Of a stretch of DNA of 64,000 bases, positions 24,701 through 34,017 are shown piece by piece. The DNA is taken from positions 89,851 through 153,850 of the forward strand of contig NW_026251791.1 of NCBI RefSeq assembly GCF_025024155.1, read 5' to 3'. The position numbers were made by a program, and so were the translations under genes. The notes beneath the pieces were generated by a model. The model was not told the DNA's origin and did no database searches. It saw only the letters and a list, made by a program, of their open reading frames with translations. Position 1 is the stretch's first letter; every line of letters starts with the position of its first letter. Source of the DNA: Gamsiella multidivaricata. Its lineage: Eukaryota > Mortierellomycota > Mortierellomycetes > Mortierellales > Mortierellaceae.

Positions 24701-25272
24701 TGACTTGCTTGCAAAGGAGCCGTTGGAAGAAGATACCGTCAAATACAAGGGAGTCCAGGTCGGAAGGAGAGACATGACTTGCTGACCGCCGGTTTGATCC
24801 TGGTTCAAAATGCGAAATAGCCACGAAACCGAAAAGATTTAAGTCAGTGGCCGTCAAGGTTCTGTCTCCACAGATCAGAGTTGCCACCAAAAAAATAAAA
24901 TAAAATAAAACCATTCATTACGAAATTGGTGCCTCTGGTGTCGCCTTGTTGGTCATAGAACCCAGCTACGATCGAGGATGTCTGCCTCAGTGAAAATAAT
25001 GGCCATCCTTGGGTCCCATTCATGGTCTCGTAGTCGATCGGTTGATGCACCCTCAGGCCAAAGCCCTCGACTGGAAGACGAGCTCCAATGTATCCATTGG
25101 CCACATAGGGCTCATTCTGGAATGCTGTGGTATTGATGGTGGTAGTGCTGAGAATCCAGTCGTCTGAAGAGGAGTCTGGGGTATTATGCCCTGTGGGCAA
25201 GGCCAGGATTGCTGGCGCTGCGACAATGAAGGAGCCGAGGCCAGCAACGAGGTGAAGAAGGCGAGGAATCAT
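21791..25272 (-). CDS. ATH1: secreted/vacuolar acid trehalase, glycoside hydrolase family 65
   Basis: Exons 24922..25272, 23683..24799, 23415..23589, 23291..23312, 22436..23202, 21791..22316; 985 residues, all phases fit. It hydrolyses alpha,alpha-trehalose to glucose outside the cell or in the vacuole. A signal peptide is visible (MIPRLLHLVAGLGSFIVAAPAILA). The N-terminal GH65 domain has NEPYVANGYIGARLP. The catalytic barrel has GIFWDADTWMYPSLL and CYDYEYHLNND. Then follows TDPDEYANHVDNAAFTNAG; in GH65 the general acid Glu lies in this D-E-Y motif (family knowledge, from memory). The C-terminal part (about 840-985) resembles an F5/8-type (CBM32-like) domain: YALAAVDGSNATYWRP and ASLYIDLGKTQTI. 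N-glycosylation sites are numerous. A 22-base microexon encodes RYITKNM. The last exon uses the rare-looking acceptor CCCAAAAAG. Confidence 0.95.
23291..23312 (-). other. 22-base microexon of the acid trehalase gene
   Basis: Flanked by TTTCACAG and GTATTG on the minus strand. It restores the phase between ...DPSTG and TDPDEYANHV and gives GRYITKNM-TDPDEY, which keeps the conserved motif intact. Confidence 0.75.
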
Positions 25273-25837
25273 TATGGGAGAAAGATGTGGTTTCTAACTG
25301 GTGCTTTCCTCCCCAAAAATATGAAGGCGGGTCATGTTTTTTTGGTCTCAAGTCGCGTCATTGGCCATTTTTCTCCCCATCAGACACTCTCAATCTCCAC
25401 ATTTCTCTTGCGTGTGTGCCATGTAGGCATGATTACAGGTACAAACACAGCCGTAGAGCAAGAGAACTTTGCAGTTTTTGGTTAGAACAACGACCTTCAT
25501 CGTTGTTGCCCAGTTCAAGGTGTCATCTCTCTGTCATATCTACGAGGAGCTTCTTGTTGTTTTATTTTTAGTTATTTTTTTTGGGCAAAACGGACGTTCG
25601 TTGAGTGCACAGACGGCCAGAAAATTTTACCTTTAGCAAAAAAGTTGTACCACCGTGCCATGGAAAAGGATTCTGTCATCTATCGCGAGCAACCCACGCA
25701 GTGCATGTGTACCTTGCTTCAACTTCTCTACCTTCCGGGAAGGAGTAGTTCCTGGCAATCATGTTTGAAAGCGCAGCATGGTAATTGTATTTGATGTTGG
25801 TCTACAAGACAAAAATGCAGGGCTGTGTCTAAGTGCC
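25273..25837. other. intergenic: acid trehalase promoter
   Basis: This stretch lies between two minus-strand genes. No gene is seen. It is T-rich on the plus strand near 25560-25580. Confidence 0.5.
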
Positions 25838-27177
25838 TCAGAATCCATCGAGACGACAAACAGGAAGATAGTATTTGTCCAGGGTCCAGTATGCCCGCTT
25901 AACGCCGTTCCATTCTTCTTCCTTCAATCCAATGTCCATTTCCTCGTACTCGACCGTGAACCCCATTTCGCTCAGTTCTAGTTCCGAGATTCGATTGTAC
26001 ACTGCGTGGAAGAACTGATTCGTAGCACCAAGTCCATTGAAATAGGAATAGACACCGCCTTCCTCCAAATGATTTGGCACAATCTCATGGAACGCCCTCA
26101 GGTCCTCATAGTACTCGCCGAATGTGTCGAAAAAGATACCGTCGTATACCTCCAGCTGATCCACCACATCCTGCCACCGTCCAAACAAGATCTTAACGCC
26201 GGGTTTCTTGTCCCAGCCTTCCTTTACCATATGGGCATACACGTCCGGATGCGCCTCGATGATCGTATGTTGCGTGGGAGACTTTTTCTGGAGCTCCTTG
26301 TCAATCAGTCCCAGTCCGAATCCAACATTGAGAACTCGAAGGCCTTCCTCAGGAGCGATAACTTCGGCGTGACGGACCATCAATGGCAACTCCCAGCCCA
26401 TCATGACTCCATTCTTATCAGCATCCAGCAGTCGGTCGCCATCGTCTGTGTACTGAAGTGGTTGTGCTAGATATGAGGCATTGGGTACCTCGGGCAATGT
26501 TTCAACCTTTTGCTTCTTGGTCGCTGGCTCTGATTCGTTCTCCCTTGAAGACGATAAGGCCTCTTGTCCTGAGGCTGCCGTGGTCTCCTTACCGTCAACT
26601 TCCTCTTGCTTATATCCCTCTTCTCCCTCTTCTTCCTCGTTGTCATCATCCTGTTGCGCCTCCAGCAATTCAGTCTTAAGCTTTCGTTGCATAAGTCCCA
26701 TCAAAAGCTCTGTGCGAACACCCTCCTCGAGCAGAAATTCATAGATCTCGGGTTGGTTGAATGATTTGGCATAGTCTCCCACAGACTTGTAGTCATCGTC
26801 CACGAGGTTCCAGGGGTGTCCATAGCTCAAAAGCAGCTTCACAATTGGAAGACTACCGATCATGGTCGCAAAATGCAGCATAGTTCTTCCGTGAGCGGCG
26901 CGAGCACTATTGAGAAGAGTGGTATAGATAGTGAGCGTCACTACAATTGCTCGACATACGTGAAGTACCACCTTCCCATTTGAGTTCTTTTGATTCCTGT
27001 GCCTTACCTGTGGTTTGCACCGTCCTTGAGTAATCGTTCGACCTTTTCAGCATTTCCGTCCGCCACAGCTTGTATCAACTCTTGACTTTTGGCGACCTCC
27101 TCGGCCGAGGCATCAATCACTTTCTCTGTCTTGACCAGGTTGCTCTCTGGCACCGGATTCCGAGGTGTCTCCGTCAT
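25838..27177 (-). CDS. RMT2: Rmt2-type protein arginine N5-methyltransferase
   Basis: Exons 27008..27177 and 25838..26906; 412 residues; splice AAC CAC AG|T joins in phase. In yeast, Rmt2 methylates the delta nitrogen of arginine in ribosomal protein Rpl12. The N-terminal 130 residues carry ankyrin-like repeats (HGRTMLHFATMIGSLPIVK). A highly acidic linker (DDDNEEEEGEEG) and a KKQK basic patch follow. The class I SAM-binding domain has motif I LRVLNVGFGLGLID, the acidic strand-end IIEAHPDVY, FGRWQDVV and DGIFFDTFGEYYEDL. The chain ends in KRAYWTLDKYYLPVC, as in the family. The ankyrin-linker-methyltransferase order is the standard one for fungal Rmt2, so confidence is high. Confidence 0.95.
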
Positions 27178-28819
27178 GGTTTGGCGGATATGATATGGGT
27201 TGAAAGAACCTCTTTTTATTTACAACAAAAAGATTTTTTTTTCTTGTCAGCTCAACTCATAGTTTGACCGTGAATTCGGATAATCTCCAAAATCAGATTA
27301 CTTCTATTCCGACAGATATCATTCCACGGCCACTTGTCATATGTAATATGTATATATCAATTACAGGAAACCGATGGTTGAACAGCGCATCTCGCTTTCG
27401 AAGGACGTAGTTTTAGCCGTTACACCGCTTCAGTCGCGTGTAACATCTAACTTCAATACGATGCAGAGCTCTTGCATGCCCACGATCATCGACACTTGTC
27501 ATGAATGGCAGGCATATGAGAACCGTAGGAGAGTCCTTCTATTTGTTCAAAGTAACCATGGAGGCGATCCAGTTATTATGGTCAACAGGGATAAAGCCAA
27601 TTGGTCGTAGGCCGTCGGAATATATGCTTTCAAGTTTCTCTATGGTAGAGCATGTAGTGTACTTCCATCTTAAACATGCAAAGACCCAGCATCAATTGGA
27701 ATTGAGTGAAGTGAAAGCCATTCCCTACCAATATGAGCTGTCCTACCGTGCCCACTGATGTTGAGCGGGAGTTATTGATTTCAGCATGTCCCTGTCGAAG
27801 GTTATAGATTCTTGTGCGGCTTCTAGTATTCAAACAAAACGCTGAATAGCTTTTTTTTTCTTTGTCCCGAACATGGGAACAACGTAGTAGTTGAGAAAGC
27901 CGAGAAGGCTGAAGAGATCGAGCTCTATGCTGCGCATTGGAGTGGATTAAATAGCACAGCAATATTAGCCGAACGCTGTCGAGATTAAAGCGATGATGCT
28001 AAACACCCGAGATATAATTAAAGCTAAAAAACGCTAACTCGCTGTTTATTGCTTATTGTTCACCTTCAGAGAAGTAAATGGGAAGGGGCCAACGATATAG
28101 GCCAGAACATTGGGATGCCCCGTCCTTGAGTATTACAAATATTCGCTTCGGTCAAGTGCCCCCGACTTGCCTGCCACTGATACTTAGAAGGCGCCGCTCA
28201 AGTATTGTCGTTCCTGCAAAGCGTATTTCGATCGCGACGCAATTGGCGTGGAGAGCGCCACCCGTCAGGTTCGACATCAAGCCCGCCCAGCCAAATACAA
28301 GCCTGCAGTTGGCCATGGCACAGGTACGGCCTAAGCATGGCTTTTTTTTTTTTCAGGTCTTGCTTCAATGCTGTCCTCACCAGACCCATTGTCCCTACTG
28401 TTCTTTTAAACTCATTTCTCCTAGTATGCCCCTCGTGCCTTACCGAAGTAGGACGAGCAGCCTAGGACACCAGAGCGTGCCATGGAAGAGTTCAAAGAGT
28501 CTGACGCAAGCCGAGAAAAAGGAGAGGGCTGAACTTCAATAATAATGGTGACGCTACGCCTAAAGTCCGCAATTCAGTCGCAAGTGTCAAAATTGATGAT
28601 GCTATTCTTAATTGTATATTAAATTAAACAAACTAAACTAATGAATACGTCAGACTTCGACAGTCACAGACGACTGCTTTCATCTTTTTTCTTTTTCTTT
28701 TTTTTTGGGTACCTCTTCCTCAGCGATCATCAAGCAACAAGTCCCCCACCGTGCCGACTGTTCAAGCCGACCTTTTTTTTTTGTTATAATCCTAATCCAC
28801 TATTTCGCCAGCAATTACC
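27178..28819. other. intergenic region, Rmt2 promoter to DUF3020 gene
   Basis: Mostly featureless AT-rich DNA. Two weak coding-like pieces are listed or rejected separately. The minus frame near 27562-27660 (GLRPIGFIPVDHNNW) and the segment at 28188-28465 look like decayed or partial genes. Confidence 0.4.
28188..28465 (+). pseudogene. possible small zinc-ribbon gene or remnant
   Basis: Two pieces (28188..28323 and 28425..28465) join across a 101-base GTACGG...CTCCTAG intron and encode a short protein with two CxxC knuckles: YCRSCKAYFDRDAIG and, right after the splice, GTVCPSCLTEVGRAA then stop. Between them is a basic stretch (RQVRHQARPAKYKP). I do not recognise the family. An N-terminal exon starting at ATG 28078 (MGRGQRYRPEHW) is tempting, but the gap left for an intron (28156-28187, 32 bases) is too short, so the 5' end is unresolved or broken. 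Confidence 0.3.
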
Positions 28820-29967
28820 ATGAGCGCAGAGGGCCTCAATACTGACTCCCTTGTGGCCCCTGTCGCCGTCTCTGAGACTTCCACCGCATCAGCATCAGAA
28901 GTAGCCCAGTACTCAACCAACCAGTCAACAGTAGTACCTGCTCGGTCTACTCCTGAAGCAAAGTCGAAAGCAAGTACTCAGAAGATCAGGGACGAGAACA
29001 GGGAACGCAAAAAGAGATGGCGCGAGGCAAATGAGGATCGAAGTAAGTTGTCCAGTATTTGTGTGTACATCTTCGCGCGACCTCTATTTCTCCTGAAGTG
29101 TCAAAAAGAAAACGGTCATTGGGATTGTGACTCTTTTCTTGGGCGTTGCGGTTAGTCAAGGAGATACAAGAAAGATGCAACCCGACAGCTCATATCGCTA
29201 TAGGAGAAGCCTTACAGGAGATTTCTTCGAGGATGCGGACGACAGCGAGAGAAAAGCTGGCGCATCAGGAGTCCTAGTACTGTAACCCTCCTCCTTTCGA
29301 TTTGCTAATTCATATCCGCTTTTCTGTAAACTTCGTCATCGTAATTTTAGACAAGGACAACGATCTCCGGTGCAGAGTCAACAAAAGGGCGACTCGGCTA
29401 CACGGAAAGGAACCTTCGGAGAAAAAAACTCGCTGGATGGAAGAAGAATTTGCAAAGCGTCAGGCAAAGCGCAAGGAGAAGGAGCGCAAGCGGATTCAAC
29501 TGCCCTCCGGTGAAATGTCCGATACAGCAGCAAACACCTCGGTCTCATTGAGCGAGCACTTGGCCATCCATGGCGTGAATGGCGTTACATCAACCCATCA
29601 GGAGGTCCAGCATCAACAGCTCCAGGCCACTGCCGCTGCCTTGAACCCAGCCGCGTCGCAATTTGATCCCAACACGGTCAAGACAGCGCTGGCGCTGAAC
29701 GATCTGGTCAAGAAGAACGGCGGCGCTCATCTAGACCTGGCCAGTCTACTTTCGGATCCCAACCTTGCACGTCAGTTACTCGAACTTGAGGCCTCTAGTG
29801 CAGCCGCAGCAGCAGCAGCAACACAGCCCCCAGCCGCGATGGTGATCATGAACACCACGCCCAAATCTGATCCGGAGGCTGTCAAAACCAGCCATATGTT
29901 AGATACAGATTACCCCATGGATGCTGTTCTGACATTGATGCAACTCAATGGCAGCTGGAAGGCATAA
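28820..29967 (+). CDS. DUF3020-domain nuclear protein
   Basis: Exons 28820..29042 and 29351..29967; 279 residues. The splice (CGA A|GTAAGT ... TTTTAG|AC) makes an unbroken basic motif: KIRDENRERKKRWREANEDR continues into NKDNDLRCRVNKRATRL. This is the DUF3020 signature of fungal proteins, which resembles a short basic coiled or DNA-binding segment; the molecular role is unknown to me. The region after it is Lys/Arg-rich, followed by an Ala/Gln-rich tail with a short alanine run and ALNDLVKKNGGAHLDLASLL. The 308-base intron is longer than most in this window. Confidence 0.85.
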
Positions 29968-30988
29968 TCAGACATTTATTTTACACAGTCAGCAGTGCTG
30001 TTGCATATCCAATAAACAAAGAAACAAAAATACTGTTGGCATTTTATTTGCAGCAAATGTGGCCTCGAATGCCCCTTCTTACCTGTCCTCACATATCAAG
30101 AGAATTGTTGGAACTGCCCAGTCATCACACATCACATCGCATGGAACCAAGGAATATCTTCCCTGCAAAAAAAAACTGCCTTTATAAGTACTGAAAAGTG
30201 AGAGCAAAAAATCTGAACAAAAATAATTGAAACTCCATCGAAAGTTGTAGCGCGCACTGCACAGTGTGTTTGATATGTTGCGAATGGAGAAAAAAGGGAA
30301 CTGCCAGCCCAGAGTCGAACAGATATAACCCTCACACGACGATATATCCAGGAACCGTTCATTCCAACTCGATTGTTGCCTCGCCGCCCTCCGAGATCAC
30401 TTTCCTCCGCATGAACTCGATGATGCCTGAACCCGATGACGCCTGAACCCGACAGCGCCTTCCAGGGGACACATCCACTCACTTACGCACCTAGCTACCA
30501 ATATCCTTCCTTTTCCTTTCTTTCGCTCCACGAGAGGACGAGAAAGACACTGACAAGGAACGATGACCTCCGACAGACTATCGCACCAGAATCGCCATGC
30601 AAGAAAGAGGAAAACAGGAAAGGACAACCGTTTGTTACACACCGTTCTAGCCCGTATCTCTTTTCTGTCAAGATCGACACACAAAACCACGCCCCTTGGT
30701 CAATGACACACGGTATCAGTGGGTAATGTCGAAAGAGATATGGAGATCATCAATGAACAGTATAGGTCAGAACTCACCCTCTCTTTCTTGGCCCCTTGTA
30801 CGCAACGCACGCAGATCCAACAGGTTCCTCCATCCTTGCCCACCCTCAACTCTCACTTTCCATCCCAATGCCCTCAATTCTTTTTTTGTTCCGCAATGAC
30901 TCCATTTTGTTGCTGCTCCCAGAGTTGATACAACCACGCTTTGCCTGTTTTGTTTCCGTGGTTCGCAATGCCGACACTTCTTTCTTGA
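29968..30988. other. intergenic between convergent genes
   Basis: The 3' flanks of the DUF3020 gene (+) and the exonuclease gene (-). Several overlapping short open frames exist on both strands but none resembles a known protein. There is no long repeat. Confidence 0.5.
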
Positions 30989-33552
30989 TTAGTAACGGCT
31001 CGAGGGTGGTCCATACTGCTGTGACCCATAGGACCCATATCCTTGCTGTGGTTGCTGGGTTCCATAAGTCGGCCCACCATAGCTACCGTATGAAGGGTTC
31101 ATCGGCGAATATCCTGGTGTTGGGACAGGCGCTGGCTGTGGAGGAGGAGGTGCATGGTGCTGCTGCGTTCCATAGTAGCCCAGGTTTCCAACCGAACTGG
31201 CATTGCCGCCACTAGGAGCGCCCTGATTGGGTGCACTGGCACCGCATCGAGCACAAGTCGCTCGCTTCGCAAAGTTGTGGTATCCGCACTGAGCATTCGG
31301 GCAAATCCAATCGCCGGGCTTCATTGGATTCATTGGGGCATAGCTAGATGCCGGCGACGAGTCGCGTTGGGAGGGCTTCGTCAAGCCGCAACGCATGCAC
31401 TGGAATCGGGACGCGAAGTTGTGAGAGTTGCAAGATGGACAGCTCCAATCGCCAGGGCGGAACGAGTGACCGCCTTGTCCCCCAGGCGCTCCACCGCCGC
31501 CGCCATAGGATTGCCCAGCACCACCTTGACTGCCATACTGGCCTCCACCACCACCGCTACCATAAGAGCCGCCGCCGCGACTGCCTTGATGGCCTCCATA
31601 GCTACCACCACCTCCACTGTGATCGCTGTATCCTCCATAGCCAGAATTGTTGCTTCGGTATCCACCTCCACTACCACCGCCTCCGCCGCCTCCAGAATGG
31701 CTGCCGCTTCCACCGGACGGCGCGGGTGTGCTGCACTTCATACACTGCGTCCTGGAAGCAAAGTTCTGGAAATTACAGTTCGGACAGTTCCAGTCGCCGG
31801 GACGGAAGGTGATAGAGTGTCCACCAGCTCCTCCAGCTCCTCCTCCTCCTCCTCCACCAGACGCATACGGGTGATGATGATGAGAATGATGCGAGTGGTG
31901 ATGAGGTGAAGCCACAGGGCCTCCATTCCCATAGCTGTTTCCGTTTCCAGATGTGCCAGGCCTTGGCGTCTGGCATTTGAAGCATTGTGTGCGTGAGGCG
32001 TAGTTGTGGAAGCAGCATTGGGGGCTAGGGCACATCCAGTCTCCAGAGGTAAAATTCGATGGCTGGGAAGGTACAGCGCCTTCAGGCGAAGGGGACTGGC
32101 ACTTCAGGCAGGCTCTTCTTGAAGCATAATTGACGAACTGGCACATGTTGCATGTCCAGTCGCCGGGTCTTGATCCTGTTGAATGAGTGTTCTTGGTAGA
32201 AGTGTTCTACTTACATAAGGCAGAGAAAAAAGCCGTTTTGATAAGCTATGCCGTAACATGACCATGTAACAGGACAACCTGAATAGTAACTGAACAAAAA
32301 ATAAGAGATCAAAATCAAGACGTACCTGAAAGGAAGAAAGCCTTCCTTTGAGAACCTCCATGCTTGCTTTACTTGAAGGAGAAATCTCGATAGTGCGCTG
32401 TCCGAGGAGAGCTCCGTTCAGCTCCAGAGCCGCCAGAGCATCAGAGTGCTTCTCGAAGACAACAAATCCACCACCGCTGGGTCTGTTGGAGTTGTTAGAC
32501 TGCATGACTAGTTCCTTGGGCTTGAGATTTTTGGCGGCAAAGAATGCTTCCAACTCTGGCTGGGTAATGTCAAAGGACAAGGACGAGATGCGCACGATCT
32601 TGGATTCCTCCATCTTGAACATCTTGAGCGTCTGGGCTGGGTCCGTTGCCTGTGTAAACACGTCCGTATGGGCAAATGCCACAAGATACTTCATGATGTT
32701 AACAATGGTCTTGGCGTCGTCGAGTCCTGAATGCAGCTGACCCGCGAGCGAGACTGCAAAGGCCTCGCACATCTTCTCGAGGGAGAAAGACTTGAGGACG
32801 ACCTCTGAGTGATGCGCAATCCACTTTGTGGCCTCCTCCTTGAGATCGAAAAGTATGGGCTCCTTGAGGTACGCAGGCAAGGTGATGCCCTTTTCCTTGG
32901 CTTCTCGTGGTAATTGGATGCGCAGGTCCCAGGCGCCATGAGTAACAAAGCAGAACGTCTTGCCCTTGTCCAGGATTTCCGTGGTGATATAGGAATCAAG
33001 GATATTAATGGCATCGAGAAGCGTGCCGGCGTTTTCAAGAGTCTCGGACGTGATCTTGGTCAGGTGCTGGCAGAAGGGCGTGAGAGGTGTTGAGACAGGC
33101 TTAACGTATGTTTGCTCCTCGTGAAGAACTGCGAAATTGTTCTTTGCGACGCAGAGCCATGAAAACTCGATGATTTCCGAAGTTGCCTATTGTGCCCATA
33201 AACATATATGAATGAGCGAACTGCTCATGATCGACCCACTCATGATCCATGACAGATTAAGAACACGTACCGAAGTGACCAGAAGCTCCGAGGCAGGCTT
33301 GTTATCGTCGCATGTCGCCTCAAAGTCGAGAACGATATAGTAGTCATACTCGCTCGTAGGGATCTTGGGCGCTTTCGAGACGGGAACAGGCTTTGCTGGA
33401 AGGGATGCCGAGGCAGGCGCAGCGCTCAACGTCGAGGCTGGGGTTGACGCTCCCGTGGATGACGCTAGGAGCGGTGATTTTGTAGTAGCTACAGGGGCAA
33501 TTGCCTGCGCGGACTGAGTGTCCGTAACAGGCTGATCGTTCACGTTGGACAT
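30989..33552 (-). CDS. ERI1-type DEDDh 3'-5' exonuclease with RRM and five RanBP2 zinc fingers
   Basis: Exons 33271..33552, 32326..33186, 30989..32206; 786 residues, all in phase. After a disordered N terminus the DEDDh nuclease fold begins with YYIVLDFEATCDD (about 71-83, catalytic D and E), continues with VTHGAWDLRIQL (catalytic D) and ends with LHSGLDDAKTI (H and D, about 246), as in ERI1/3'hExo and Snipper. An RRM follows (about 289-365; IVRISSLSF as RNP2-like, GGGFVVFEKH as RNP1-like). The C terminus carries five RanBP2-type fingers, each GDW-x-C-x(2-4)-C-x3-N-x6-C-x2-C, separated by Gly/Ser/Tyr-rich low complexity, and ends in a GYGSYGSQQYG tail. ERI1 relatives trim histone mRNA, 5.8S rRNA or small RNAs. 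The extra RNA-binding modules suggest a sequence-selective RNA trimmer. I know of no characterised protein with this exact order. Confidence 0.9.
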
Positions 33553-34017
33553 GAAGTTGAATAGTCCTTTGCTGATCTGTGCTTGCTATGTTTATTGTTG
33601 TCGATTGATGATAGTGAAGAATAGTGCCTGAAGTAGGGTGATGAAGGGAGAGTAGCTCGTTTCTTGCCGAAAATACGTCACCGAAGACGTTCTTCCCGCG
33701 AAGACGCGCCACCTCTAAACTAAAAGTGTGCTTGCTAACACACATAAATGGAAATAAAACTTAACTAACAGTCGAAACTGGTTTTTATCGCATTTTTCGC
33801 GCGCAAACCTGCAATAAAACTTTAATTGGGGATTGAATTGAACCTCTCTGAACGAGACTCAGCGCGACATGTAGCTGAATATGTGAATAACCCACTCAAA
33901 GAGAGTTTTACTACCGATTCACATAGGAAAAATGCGATAAAAACCACGTTTGAATATGCCAAAGAGTGCCCAGGGGTGCCATATCATTTTTCCTATGCAA
34001 TCTGCGATTTATGCTCG
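33553..34017. repeat. repeat-bearing intergenic segment between exonuclease and beta-mannosidase genes
   Basis: Contains an 18-base perfect inverted repeat, arms 33780-33797 and 33928-33945 (core AAAAATGCGATAAAAACC and its complement), about 130 bases apart. It also holds a copy of a dispersed sequence at 33947-34005 that recurs at 45208-45266. It lies just after the beta-mannosidase stop codon (34018) and upstream of the exonuclease start (33552). Confidence 0.7.

Noticed and set aside
27562..27962. Minus-strand fragments near Rmt2 (GLRPIGFIPVDHNNW, GQLILVGNGFHFTQF)
   Set aside because: Look protein-like, but no splice arrangement joins them and no family is recognised; too weak to annotate.
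30796..31909. Plus-strand open frames across the exonuclease C terminus
   Set aside because: Antisense shadows of the Gly-rich zinc-finger tail.
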